Origin: Leptospirales bacterium
GTDB taxonomy: Bacteria > Spirochaetota > Leptospiria > Leptospirales > Leptonemataceae
Reading direction: 5' to 3'
Assembly: GCA_019694685.1 (NCBI GenBank)
Contig: JAIBBM010000012.1
Location: 21,012-85,011, forward strand
DNA: 64,000 nt
In this document: positions 1 to 8,342 of the stretch, in pieces
Layout: each line of letters begins with the position of its first letter
Numbering within the stretch: position 1 is the first letter of the stretch
Notes under the pieces: model-generated
What the model was told of the DNA's origin: nothing
Seen by the model: the letters and a program-made list of their open reading frames with translations, nothing else
Database searches by the model: none
Program-made: the position numbers and the translations under genes

Positions 1-1
1 G

Positions 2-1831
2 ATCGTATACCGTCAGGGCACTTTGCCTCAGTCCATCTATCTCGTGCGCGACGGAGAGATTCGGATCACAGCGGAAGACAATGGACAAAAGAAGCTCATT
101 GGAATGCAGAGCAGGGGAAGCCTGTTTGGAGAGGTCAGCTTTCTAACAGGCGAATCGCATTCATCGAGCGCTGAGGCCTCTCTGGATTCTACCTTGCTTG
201 TGATTCCTGGTCCTGCCTTTTTCAAACTTCTTTCTCAAGAGAGTTCCGTCGGAGAAGGTCTGGCAAGACTTCTTTCCCAGCGTCTTCGCAATCGAATGCG
301 CCCCGAGTCATCAACTGACTCGACCACTGCTGTGGCCGTTCTTTATCCAGACAGCCCGCGAAACGGAAGCGAGCTTTGCGCCGAGCTTGGAGAGGCCATG
401 CTCGAAACAGGAGCGGACCAGATTCTCATTCTATCCTGGAATCCTCGCGGAGTATTCGCAGATCGCGGTGCCGGCGATCTTCGCCGGTTGATTCGATCCT
501 GGCCCGATTTGAGGCCGGAAGGCGAGGATGGATACGTTACTGTCTATCACGCGGCACTCGAAGGCGAAGATAAAAACAAATTGTGCAGCATCCTGGCAGG
601 CTTGATCGCTTTGCTCAAGAAATACTATGCCGCCGTAATCATAGATCCAGGTATAGACCACTCTGATTCGCTCGTAAGAGAAGCACTCGAGCAGGCAGAT
701 CGTGTTGTTCTAGTCCAATCGTGTCGTGACCCCTCTGTTCTTCGCAGCAAGGTATTTGCTGAAACTATTTCGAGCTGCGTAAAAGCAGACTCCGATTTCT
801 TCTCCCGGGCCATTCTGGTGACACATGAATCTCCGGGGGAAGGAGCATTGCCGCATATCGTGGAAGGAAGATTCGAGAGACATCTTCGCCTTCGCGGAGT
901 AAGCGAAAGAATTGAGGAAACAGATAGAACCACGCGCAGCGGCGTACGACGAATTGCTCGCGCACTGCTCGGAGTATCAAGAGCTCTCTGTCTGGGGGGT
1001 GGAGGTGCGCGGGCATTTGCACATATTGGAGTCCTTGAAGTATTCGAAGAAAACGGAATTGAGTTTGATGCTGTGGCGGGCACTTCCATGGGCGCAGTCA
1101 TGGCCGGAGCGTATGCTCTTGGTTTGAGTGCGGAAGAGATTGAATATAACGTCAGGCGAATATTGCCTCACTCTTCTGCGATTCTGGACAAAACGATTCC
1201 TCTCGTAAGTTTCTTCACGGGCAGAAACTTGAACCGGACCATCCTCAGGTTTTTCGGAGACTTGAAATTTGAAGATCTCAGTTTGCCGTTTTTCTGCAAT
1301 GCGGTGGATCTGAATTCAGGCAAAGAGATAGTTTTTGAAAAAGGGTATCTCGCGGCGGCCATTCGCGCAAGCGTCAGTATCCCGGGAGTGTTTCCTCCTT
1401 TCAGACATGGGCCCTACGCTCTCGTAGATGGTGCTGTTTTAAACAATCTGCCTGGAGACATTCTCAAATCCAGAGGATACGATATTATCCTGGGAGTGAA
1501 TGTTTCCCCTCTCGAAGACCATCGTCCTGTTAGTTTTGGAATCCAGACTAGAAAGGGATGGGTGCGTGGGATCAGAGATTACTTTTCTATTCCACCCATT
1601 TTGCGCATCATCAACCGATCGATCGCCATTGAAAGCCGTCAGCTATTGAAGATTCATATGGAGCAGTTTGAGTATTTGCTTCATCCAGAGGTTTCAGACT
1701 TTGATACCTTTGATTTTGAACGAAAAAAAGAAATCATTGATGCGGGTCGAACCGCCGCGCGCACACACATCGGAGAGATCAAAGATACATTTACCCGGCA
1801 GAGCCTGGGGCGGCGCGAACACGAACGTTAG
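2..1831 (+). CDS. cNMP-binding / patatin-like phospholipase (NTE family), 5' partial
   Basis: The reading frame is open from base 2, so the true start lies outside the window; the TTG at 23 is only an internal codon. The visible N-terminus is the end of a cyclic-nucleotide-binding fold (VRDGEIRI, then a GSLFGEVSFLTG phosphate-cassette-like stretch). A middle part of about 200 residues resembles a degenerate P-loop ATPase without Walker A. The C-terminal half is a patatin lipase: oxyanion loop GGGGARAF near residue 325 from base 23, nucleophile motif GTSMG near 355, and the catalytic Asp in VDGAVLNN near 470. By family knowledge such proteins are membrane-associated serine esterases or lysophospholipases of the NTE/RssA type. 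It converges on the DJ-1 gene with a 3-base gap. The family call is firm; the physiological substrate is unknown. Confidence 0.9.
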   Translation: MVYRQGTLPQSIYLVRDGEIRITAEDNGQKKLIGMQSRGSLFGEVSFLTGESHSSSAEASLDSTLLVIPGPAFFKLLSQESSVGEGLARLLSQRLRNRMRPESSTDSTTAVAVLYPDSPRNGSELCAELGEAMLETGADQILILSWNPRGVFADRGAGDLRRLIRSWPDLRPEGEDGYVTVYHAALEGEDKNKLCSILAGLIALLKKYYAAVIIDPGIDHSDSLVREALEQADRVVLVQSCRDPSVLRSKVFAETISSCVKADSDFFSRAILVTHESPGEGALPHIVEGRFERHLRLRGVSERIEETDRTTRSGVRRIARALLGVSRALCLGGGGARAFAHIGVLEVFEENGIEFDAVAGTSMGAVMAGAYALGLSAEEIEYNVRRILPHSSAILDKTIPLVSFFTGRNLNRTILRFFGDLKFEDLSLPFFCNAVDLNSGKEIVFEKGYLAAAIRASVSIPGVFPPFRHGPYALVDGAVLNNLPGDILKSRGYDIILGVNVSPLEDHRPVSFGIQTRKGWVRGIRDYFSIPPILRIINRSIAIESRQLLKIHMEQFEYLLHPEVSDFDTFDFERKKEIIDAGRTAARTHIGEIKDTFTRQSLGRREHER

Positions 1832-1834
1832 GCG

Positions 1835-2386
1835 CTATTGCGGTAGAAACATTGGCCCGGCCACGGCAGCCTTCTTCTCTGGACCAAGCAATTGTTCCAC
1901 AATGTCCAATGCAAATTCGAATGCTGAACCGGCCGCGAGGCTGGTTGTAACATGCGCGTTTCGCACGACTCTTTCCTTTGTGTAAAATCCGCCATTTCCG
2001 CCCTGAACTGAATCTGGATACATGGTAAAGCGATCCTGGCCCTGAATCACGTTGTGTCTGCGAAGTGCATTGGGCGCGGCACAGATGGCGCCGATTCTCT
2101 TCTTTTTTTCGTGGAATTCTTTGAGAAGTTGTGCCACTCTTTCGTCCGCTTCCAGGGCTTTGGCGCCTGGTCCGCCTCCGGGTAGAACCAGCATGTCGAA
2201 TTCCTGGCTCAAAGCCTGGTCGAGCGTAGTGTCTGCCAGATGCTTTGTTCCGCGCGCTGCCGTGATTGGTCCGTCTTTAAGAGAAGCGGAAACTACCTCA
2301 ATGCCTGCACGTCTGAGCACATCAATGATGATGATGCCCTCCATTTCTTCGAAGCCATCTGCAAGTGGAACGAGAACTCTTGGCAT
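1835..2386 (-). CDS. DJ-1/PfpI (ThiJ, YajL-like) family protein
   Basis: A 183-residue single-domain protein of the DJ-1 superfamily. The start MPRVLVPLADGFEEME carries the conserved acidic residue of the active site (FEEME). PGGGPGAK and the nucleophile elbow GAICAAPNAL, with the reactive Cys near residue 107, are intact, and the length is normal for YajL/DJ-1. Members are described as protein/glyoxal deglycases or redox-sensitive chaperones; which activity applies here cannot be seen. The start codon is 6 bases past the asd stop on the same strand, so the two are probably co-transcribed. Confidence 0.9.
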   Translation of the reverse strand: MPRVLVPLADGFEEMEGIIIIDVLRRAGIEVVSASLKDGPITAARGTKHLADTTLDQALSQEFDMLVLPGGGPGAKALEADERVAQLLKEFHEKKKRIGAICAAPNALRRHNVIQGQDRFTMYPDSVQGGNGGFYTKERVVRNAHVTTSLAAGSAFEFALDIVEQLLGPEKKAAVAGPMFLPQ

Positions 2387-2392
2387 AGAACC

Positions 2393-3391
2393 TCAGCTGA
2401 GCTTTTCTGCGATTTGCACCGCATTGAGAGCGGCGCCTTTCAGCAGTTGATCTCCGCAGCAAAAAAGATCAATCTCTTTGCCACTTGTGGATCCTATGTC
2501 TTTACGAATTCTGCCCACCAGGACATCGTCCTGGCCGGATGCTTCAAGAGGCATGGGGAAGTGATTGTTCTTTCTGTCGTCCTGGAGTCTCACTCCAGGG
2601 GAAGAAGAGATGGCATTGCGAATCGCATCCAGGTCCGCGCTACTTGTCAGCTCCAGGTGAACAGATTCCGCATGAGCGCGCATGGTGGACACGCGAATGC
2701 AAGTGGGAGAAATGGGAATGTCTGAATGCAGAATTTTTCTGCACTCTTCGATTACCTTGAGTTCTTCTCCGTTGTACCCGCTTTCCAAATCCATGCCTGC
2801 GTTGTGACTGAAGACGTTAAACGCTATTGGAAATTGAAAAACCTCTGGCACTGGCGCGCGGCCTGCGAGCACGTCCGCTGCCTGCTTCTTCAGTTCTTCC
2901 ATTGCTTTTGCGCCCGCCCCGGATGCGGACTGGTATGTGGATACAATGATCCTCTTGATAGGATTGATCTTGTGGATTGGGTACACTGCCATGAGCAAGA
3001 TAATCGCACAGCAGTTTGGGTTTGCGATGACACCTTTGTGCAGCTTGATGTCTTCCGGATTGATTTCAGGTACGACGAGTGGAGTTCCCGGATCCATCCT
3101 GAATGCGGAAGAGTTGTCTACGACCACGGCCCCTGCTTTGACCGCGGCAGGCGCGAACTGCTTGCTCATGGTGGCCCCCGCGCTGAACAAAGCAATGTCT
3201 ACGCCGGCGAAAGATTGTTCTGTGAGTTCCTGGACGACCACGGCCTGGCCACGGAATGTCATTGTCTTTCCAGCGGAACGTTTGCTGGCCAGAAGAGTGA
3301 GCTTTGAAACCGGAAAATTTCTCTTTTCGAGAACGTGGATCATTTCCTGACCCACTGCACCTGTTGCACCGACAATAGCTATATGCTTCAT
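2393..3391 (-). CDS. asd: aspartate-semialdehyde dehydrogenase
   Basis: A 332-residue enzyme reducing L-aspartyl-4-phosphate to aspartate semialdehyde with NADPH, the branch point to lysine/diaminopimelate, threonine and methionine. The N-terminus has the dinucleotide-binding GATGAVGQ. The catalytic Cys lies in NPNCCAI, the SASGAGAKAMEEL loop follows, and the substrate-binding His motif is RVSTMRAHAES. I chose the ATG at 3391 rather than an upstream in-frame one because AGGAG lies 8 bases before it and the fold begins immediately. It is followed by the DJ-1 gene on the same strand. Confidence 0.96.
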   Translation of the reverse strand: MKHIAIVGATGAVGQEMIHVLEKRNFPVSKLTLLASKRSAGKTMTFRGQAVVVQELTEQSFAGVDIALFSAGATMSKQFAPAAVKAGAVVVDNSSAFRMDPGTPLVVPEINPEDIKLHKGVIANPNCCAIILLMAVYPIHKINPIKRIIVSTYQSASGAGAKAMEELKKQAADVLAGRAPVPEVFQFPIAFNVFSHNAGMDLESGYNGEELKVIEECRKILHSDIPISPTCIRVSTMRAHAESVHLELTSSADLDAIRNAISSSPGVRLQDDRKNNHFPMPLEASGQDDVLVGRIRKDIGSTSGKEIDLFCCGDQLLKGAALNAVQIAEKLS

Positions 3392-3450
3392 TCTTTCTCT
3401 CCTGGCACCTGCTCGCGCAAAACGGGCATCCAATCGGATTTTTTGTTCCT

Positions 3451-4233
3451 ATGAAGCAGGTCAAGCGAGAACGAGCGGGCTTGCTCTGGCGCCTGTTGCC
3501 AGCTTCTGCCAGGCGAAAGATCGCGGCCTATCTGACACTTTCCGAGCTTCAGGATCTAAATGAATCCTATCGTCAGTATACCAAACAGGACCCTGCCCGT
3601 CGACGAACTGTGCAAATGGAATTGAGCAGTCAGATTCGCACCCGAAGATCCATTTGGCCGGCGGCTGTCAGTCTCACACTCACCTTAGTCTCAGTTTTTC
3701 TCTGGATTGTTCAGGGGAAATTTGGAATGAGCGAATCCCTTCGTCTGGCTTTGTTTGGACCGCTTGTGATGACAGCGGCTTCTCCTTTGAGCCTGTACTT
3801 TCTATCCCCGGTTCGGCTTCGCATGCTGTTTCGACTTCCGCAAACCTTTGAAAGTGTGGCTGTGTGCATAGTAACGATGGTATTTTTGATCTGGCTTTTG
3901 TATTTGATCGGAGAAAGCGGCGGTGGAGTACTGCGTGTAGATCGCCTAACGTTCATTGTTTTGATTCTGGGTGCCATGGGTGCGCCGCTTCTGGAAGAAG
4001 TTCTATTCAGGGAACTCATTCCTTCTATGGCGCCTGACATTCTGGCCGGCCATGCTCTGGCCGTGCCGATATTCGCCATTGCACATTTTCCAGATTCTCC
4101 TTCCATGTTCGCTCTCTATATTCTTGCAGGCGGTTTTCTATCGATGCTTCGAATTCAAAGCGGTGGATTGCTTTTGCCTCTGGTGGCCCATGCCATGGCG
4201 AACGGCATTGTAACGGCCGCGAGATTTGGTTGA
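3451..4233 (+). CDS. CPBP family intramembrane metalloprotease
   Basis: A 260-residue polytopic membrane protein. A soluble basic N-terminus of about 65 residues is followed by several hydrophobic helices. The C-terminal half has the CPBP (Abi/CAAX) signature: LLEEVLFRELI (EExxxR), the first His in PIFAIAHF and the second in VAHAMANG. These are the glutamate and histidine ligands of the active site. Bacterial members cleave membrane substrates or serve in bacteriocin immunity; the substrate here is unknown. It diverges from asd and is followed 36 bases later by nadD. No clear Shine-Dalgarno precedes the ATG. Confidence 0.88.
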   Translation: MKQVKRERAGLLWRLLPASARRKIAAYLTLSELQDLNESYRQYTKQDPARRRTVQMELSSQIRTRRSIWPAAVSLTLTLVSVFLWIVQGKFGMSESLRLALFGPLVMTAASPLSLYFLSPVRLRMLFRLPQTFESVAVCIVTMVFLIWLLYLIGESGGGVLRVDRLTFIVLILGAMGAPLLEEVLFRELIPSMAPDILAGHALAVPIFAIAHFPDSPSMFALYILAGGFLSMLRIQSGGLLLPLVAHAMANGIVTAARFG

Positions 4234-4269
4234 TGTTCCTGATGCCACAGTTCAATCTGCAAAAGAACA

Positions 4270-4923
4270 ATGGCAGAGAATCTTGACATCGTAGTGTTCG
4301 GAGGATCTTTTGATCCACCGCATGCAGGTCATGAGCAAATGGCGCGGCTGGCCCTTACGCGCGCGAGTCGTTTGATCTTCATGCCTGCGCATCGATCCCC
4401 GCTCAAACATGCGCAACCCGCGCGTTTTGAACAACGTGTAAGGATGCTTGAAATTGTGTGCGCGCGCCTTGCGAAGAATGGTCTTTCGGTGTCCGTTACG
4501 GATATGGAAGGGAAGAGGCCGCCTCCGAGTTATACCATTGAGAGTCTTCGCGAAATCCAATCGCAGAATCCCAGCCTTCGCATTTCGCTCCTGGTTGGAT
4601 CAGACAGTCTGGCCGATTTTGCATCGTGGAAGGATCCGGACGCAATTGCGCGCGAATTTGATTTGATGGTAGCATACAGGATCACGGACAAAGAGGCTGA
4701 GTCTTCGATCCGGAAAGTGGAATCTGAATTCAAAGCGCGCATCACAGCTCTGCCCGGAGAAATTCCAGGGTGCGCAAGCAGGGATATTCGCCGCTGGATT
4801 CGATCGGAGGCGTCTGGTTTGGTAAAGGAAGGAGGTGAGGAGAGCCTATTAAAGGATTGCATGGCCAGAGACGTTCTCGACTATATCCGCGCACAGGGTC
4901 TTTATTTGAATGTCTCGAATTAG
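4270..4923 (+). CDS. nadD: nicotinate-nucleotide adenylyltransferase
   Basis: A 217-residue enzyme that adenylates nicotinate mononucleotide to deamido-NAD in NAD synthesis. It carries the nucleotidyltransferase signature VVFGGSFDPPHAGHEQ at residues 8-23, MPAHRSPLK for substrate binding, and the C-terminal CASRDIRRWI (variant of SSTxIR). The 3' end overlaps the next gene by 14 bases. The order nadD - LytR_C protein - rsfS matches the arrangement in Leptospira genomes, from memory. Confidence 0.95.
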   Translation: MAENLDIVVFGGSFDPPHAGHEQMARLALTRASRLIFMPAHRSPLKHAQPARFEQRVRMLEIVCARLAKNGLSVSVTDMEGKRPPPSYTIESLREIQSQNPSLRISLLVGSDSLADFASWKDPDAIAREFDLMVAYRITDKEAESSIRKVESEFKARITALPGEIPGCASRDIRRWIRSEASGLVKEGGEESLLKDCMARDVLDYIRAQGLYLNVSN

Positions 4924-6028
4924 CAGAATTTTACTCGTTGCCTCCGCGATCTTTGTGATCGCTGCATCCTTTCTTTTTGTTCGCAGATTCTTCTCCAACC
5001 AGCTGGAAAAGAGAATCCTCGATCGCGATGTAGTGCCCATTCGAGTCATCGTGCGGGATCAGGACAGAATCGAAACCCTGGCGCAGATGATCTTGTTTCC
5101 GGAACAAAAGTGGGTGTTGTTCTACTTTGTAAATACGGATGCCCGTCAGCCAGAGGGTTCTAAATCCATTGCAGATCAGACTGCGATGTTCGCAGACAGC
5201 TTTGATAAGTACTCAGGTCTTAAATCCATCTACTCTGTAGAACTTTCGAGGGATTCCTTTGCCCGTTTGATTGATCTGGGGGAAGGGCTTCCCATGTACC
5301 TGGAAACCGCACAGATCTTTCCCAATTCTAACTTTCAATATCCAGCAGGGCGAATGCGCTTTTCAGGCCAGCAGGCGGCCGAGTATGCTCTTTCCAGAAG
5401 AATGCAGCAGGGTCAAGAGCAGCTCAGCGGGCTGGAAAGAATGCGAAGGATGGAAACGATCCTTCTCAATGTGGCCTGGAACTCCGTTCAATTTGCAGAC
5501 AAGATCCATTCCAAAGATCTCAGACAGTTTGCTCTTGGACTCATCGAATCTGATCTAACAAAGCCTGAACTTGCCAGTCTCTTTAATTTTCTATCAGACG
5601 CAAACATAAGCATTCTGGAAGTTCCTCTGGAGCAGGGTGCAGACAGAGCATTGTACGTGAAAGATAAGCGAGCGCGAAGCGTGTATTCTGAGTTCTTCGA
5701 CAATTTGAGATCTGGTAGAATGAAGAAAGATGTCTTCTCCCTGGAAGTGCTCAACGGTACAGAGGTGGGCGGACTTGCGCGCAGAGTGAAACAATTTCTG
5801 CAGGATCGTGGCATTCTGGTGCTGAATGCTGACAACTATCCAATCAAACCCATCCCCAAAAGCGTAATTCTTGTGAGAGCCGGCAAAACGGCCCTGGGAA
5901 AACATGTAATGGAAATGACGTCGTTGCCAAGAGAAGGTGTTTTCTTTGATAGAAGCACTCAGGACGTAGATTGTACGATTCTACTGGGGACTGATTTCGA
6001 GATTAAGAAGCTTCAGGTATTTGAATAA
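4910..6028 (+). CDS. LytR-type cell-envelope protein: LCP-like domain plus LytR_C
   Basis: A 372-residue protein anchored by one N-terminal helix (about residues 5-24). The middle resembles an eroded LytR-CpsA-Psr domain: IDLGEG, FSGQQAAEYALSRRMQQG and ERMRRMETIL stand where LCP enzymes have LNGxqALxYxRxR and RqxxvL. Several of the usual arginines are absent, so ligase activity is doubtful. The C-terminus, from about residue 275 (LEVLNGTEVGGLARRV), is a typical LytR_C domain. It overlaps nadD by 14 bases and rsfS starts 2 bases after its stop, so the three genes are translationally linked. A role in envelope-polymer attachment is inferred from the family only. Confidence 0.78.
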   Translation: MSRISRILLVASAIFVIAASFLFVRRFFSNQLEKRILDRDVVPIRVIVRDQDRIETLAQMILFPEQKWVLFYFVNTDARQPEGSKSIADQTAMFADSFDKYSGLKSIYSVELSRDSFARLIDLGEGLPMYLETAQIFPNSNFQYPAGRMRFSGQQAAEYALSRRMQQGQEQLSGLERMRRMETILLNVAWNSVQFADKIHSKDLRQFALGLIESDLTKPELASLFNFLSDANISILEVPLEQGADRALYVKDKRARSVYSEFFDNLRSGRMKKDVFSLEVLNGTEVGGLARRVKQFLQDRGILVLNADNYPIKPIPKSVILVRAGKTALGKHVMEMTSLPREGVFFDRSTQDVDCTILLGTDFEIKKLQVFE

Positions 6029-6030
6029 GA

Positions 6031-6480
6031 ATGGCAAAGAAAGCAGTCAAAGCAAGCGCTCCCAGGAAATCTCCAACAAAGCCTGGCCCCTCAGAAAAAC
6101 TTGTAAAAGAAGTCACGGAGCTCCTCCAGGAAAAGAAGGCAAGTCGGATCGTCTGGATGAATCTCACCGCGGTAAATCCGTACTTCGATTTTTTTCTGCT
6201 GGCGTCCGCTGGATCGAGAGTGCAGCTCAAGTCTCTTGTAAAAGACATAGAGAAGAAGTTTCCGTCTCTGGAACGTCGCAATAGTTCCATCAGCGCGGAC
6301 GATATGGATTCAGGCTGGCTGGTTCTGGATTTTGGGGATGTTGTAGTTCATCTTTTCCTGGAAGAGCAACGTAGATATTACAACCTGGAAAGACTGTGGG
6401 GTGATGCGGTCATCACTGAGATTCAGGACGAGTCGACACGAGAGTCCAGACTCCTGTCAGAGCAATCAGCAGAGTCATAA
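6031..6480 (+). CDS. rsfS: ribosomal silencing factor RsfS
   Basis: A 149-residue member of the RsfS/Iojap family, which binds ribosomal protein uL14 and blocks subunit joining under starvation. The first 20 residues are a Lys/Ala-rich extension. The core shows IVWMNLT, YFDFFLLAS, MDSGWLVLDFGDVVVHLF and RRYYNLERLWGDA, all typical. It closes the nadD operon. The last 68 bases overlap the 3' end of a convergent gene. Confidence 0.93.
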   Translation: MAKKAVKASAPRKSPTKPGPSEKLVKEVTELLQEKKASRIVWMNLTAVNPYFDFFLLASAGSRVQLKSLVKDIEKKFPSLERRNSSISADDMDSGWLVLDFGDVVVHLFLEEQRRYYNLERLWGDAVITEIQDESTRESRLLSEQSAES

Positions 6481-6796
6481 TCGCAGAACCAATTGGCAGT
6501 CCCAGCGCCAGCGGAAACGCGGCCGCGGGAATGAGAAATATCCATCCAGCAATCTTAAGAAGCTTCATTCCTCTCTCTGTTTTACGCAAAAAGAAAGCGG
6601 CAATCGGAACCAGAGAGAGGGACAATAGAACAAGAGAGAATATCAGGGCCGGGACTATCTGAGTGTTTGCCTGTGTTTGCATTTTTCCGGTGAGTGCGAG
6701 CCCGGCTGCAACGAGCATTGCGAATGCGGGCAAGAGCAGCAAGGTTCCGCAAACCAGGGCGAGAATGAAAGTGATACGAAGAGATTTTTGCATCAT
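6413..6796 (-). CDS. small four-helix membrane protein, unknown
   Basis: A 127-residue very hydrophobic protein with about four membrane helices, a short cationic loop (FLRKTERGMKLLK) in the middle and a short polar tail. No family recognised. The start lies within an ATGATG that overlaps the stop of the upstream methyltransferase gene, so it is probably translated with it. Its 3' end runs 68 bases into rsfS on the other strand. Confidence 0.6.
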   Translation of the reverse strand: MMQKSLRITFILALVCGTLLLLPAFAMLVAAGLALTGKMQTQANTQIVPALIFSLVLLSLSLVPIAAFFLRKTERGMKLLKIAGWIFLIPAAAFPLALGLPIGSAIMTLLIALTGVWTLVSTRPESQ

Positions 6797-7530
6797 TCCG
6801 CTTCTGCAAGTTGGCCAGTGCGTTTCAGGACTTCAGCAATGATCTGTAACACAACCAGTGCGCCCACAATTCCCCACAAAACCGTCATCGCCTCGAGCGG
6901 AATGCCGTATCTCAAGTGAAACTTTGTAATGTTGTAGAGACATGTACCTGCGAAAATAACGAATGTGCTTCCGTGTTCCTTGCGGATCAGTCTCTTAAAA
7001 GAAAATTCCATTTCCTTCACAGTTTCAGACCACCTGCCCATGTCTCCTGGTAGGAGACGATTGACTTCTTTTGTGTACTTTACGTAATCCTCTCCGAATT
7101 TTTTTCCCAGGAATTCTTCTTCTGCCACAATGATTGCGTAGTAGATGAAGTAGAACAGAGGAAGTGCAAGTGCGTAAAACGCAATGTTGTTGATGGAAAC
7201 AAGTGCGCCGGTTACAAGAAGTAGATTACCAAGATACATCGGGTTTCGTGTATGCGCGAAGACGCCTCTTCTCTGGAGAGTTTCCGCGTAGATCTTCTTG
7301 TTCAGACCGCCGCGCTTGATGTACGCATAACCGATCGTTATGCCCCGGACAAACTGGCCTGCCAGGGCAATGATCAGTCCAATGATGGAGGTGCGAACGT
7401 CCCATTGAAAGCCGTCCGGATTCAGGACTGCGATGCCTGCAGTCAGAAATGCTGTCAGAAATACGAGAGAGAACGCGGTGTCTCTCCAGCGAAAAAAGAA
7501 ATTACCAAATGCAAGTACGAAGGTTTTCAT
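6793..7530 (-). CDS. isoprenylcysteine carboxyl methyltransferase (ICMT)/PEMT-like membrane methyltransferase
   Basis: A 245-residue integral membrane protein. The SAM-binding signature of the ICMT/PEMT group is present: GVFAHTRNPMYLGNLLL around residues 88-104, then EEEFLGKKFGEDYVKYTKEV (E-x-x-L-x-x-x-F-G-x-x-Y). Helices flank both motifs. Members methylate lipids, isoprenoid cysteines or small amines; the substrate is not deducible. Its stop overlaps the start of the small membrane protein gene by 4 bases. The ATG at 7530 directly precedes the first helix. Confidence 0.82.
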   Translation of the reverse strand: MKTFVLAFGNFFFRWRDTAFSLVFLTAFLTAGIAVLNPDGFQWDVRTSIIGLIIALAGQFVRGITIGYAYIKRGGLNKKIYAETLQRRGVFAHTRNPMYLGNLLLVTGALVSINNIAFYALALPLFYFIYYAIIVAEEEFLGKKFGEDYVKYTKEVNRLLPGDMGRWSETVKEMEFSFKRLIRKEHGSTFVIFAGTCLYNITKFHLRYGIPLEAMTVLWGIVGALVVLQIIAEVLKRTGQLAEAE

Positions 7531-7556
7531 TTTGATTCCGTTTTGAGTATTCTTGT

Positions 7557-8267
7557 CTATTTAATGGCGAGTGTGCCTTCGAAATTCAAATAGCGCATGA
7601 TTGTCATGCAGTCTTTGAAGCCGGCTCTGTGAAGCAAGTCGATGTTCCCGGCGGTTGAGAACGGTTCAAGTACACCTTTGAGGCTGCGGGCTTTTCCAAT
7701 GATTTCCTCTGAGGAGTAACCCTGTTCCAATTTGTAGTCATTGTAGAGTCCGGTGAGTATGTCCTGGAAGCGCGCATCCGGGCCTCTCACTTTTTCAAAC
7801 ATCAGGAATGCTCCGCCCCACTGCAGTCCTTTCCAGATTCTATTGATTACGTCCTGGCGAAATGCCGGTCTTACGAATTGGACTGTGTAGTACGCGAAGA
7901 CAAAGTCAGCGGGCTGCATTTCGAATTCAAGAAGCTCAGCACATTCGAATTGAATGCGCGGATCTTCTTTACATTTGTCGCGAGCGACTTCGAGCATTCC
8001 TTCTACCCTGTCCACTCCGATCAGTCTGATATCTTTTCCAGCGTGCCGCTCTCCGATTTTGCGGAGCAATTCTCCCGTGGAACATCCCAGATCATAAATT
8101 GTGGAGCCATCTTGCACAAAGTAGTCTGAAACCTTGGCGATGATTTCGTGCCCCTCTGCGTACAGAGGCACAGATTTGCTTACATGAGCATCAAACGATT
8201 TGGGAACATCTCCCCCGAACGTCCAACTTGAGTTTTCAGCCGAGATATTATCGCCAACGGAAGCCAC
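7557..8267 (-). CDS. CmoA-like SAM-dependent methyltransferase
   Basis: A class I SAM-binding protein of about 236 residues, co-linear with E. coli CmoA (carboxy-SAM synthase): SSWTFGGDVPKSFDAHV, then IYDLGCSTGELL (motif I), YYTVQFVRP, GGAFLMFEK, YNDYKLEQGYS and a C-terminal RAGF...RYLNFEGTLAIK. CmoA makes carboxy-SAM for wobble-uridine modification in gamma-proteobacteria; no CmoB is seen nearby, so the role may differ. The start is uncertain. I take GTG at 8267 because it gives a CmoA-like N-terminus; an ATG at 8342 would extend it by 25 residues and abut the divergent mrp start. Confidence 0.75.
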   Translation of the reverse strand: MASVGDNISAENSSWTFGGDVPKSFDAHVSKSVPLYAEGHEIIAKVSDYFVQDGSTIYDLGCSTGELLRKIGERHAGKDIRLIGVDRVEGMLEVARDKCKEDPRIQFECAELLEFEMQPADFVFAYYTVQFVRPAFRQDVINRIWKGLQWGGAFLMFEKVRGPDARFQDILTGLYNDYKLEQGYSSEEIIGKARSLKGVLEPFSTAGNIDLLHRAGFKDCMTIMRYLNFEGTLAIK

Positions 8268-8342
8268 AGGCCAGAATTGCACACATCTGCTGTACGGAAA
8301 AGTGTTTTCACCGGCCCCTGGTCCACATTTCTTGCAAGGCAT

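Noticed and set aside
625..1101. Long minus-strand frame inside the patatin gene
   Set aside because: Antisense shadow: Ser/Arg/Thr-rich product, and the opposite frame has intact catalytic motifs. Several similar long shadows inside asd, nirB, moeA and the nitrate reductase gene were dropped for the same reason.
3403..3418. TGGCACCTGCTCGCGC as a sigma-54 promoter
   Set aside because: The -24 half fits but the -12 half lacks TTGC, and it lies on the strand opposite to asd within its leader.
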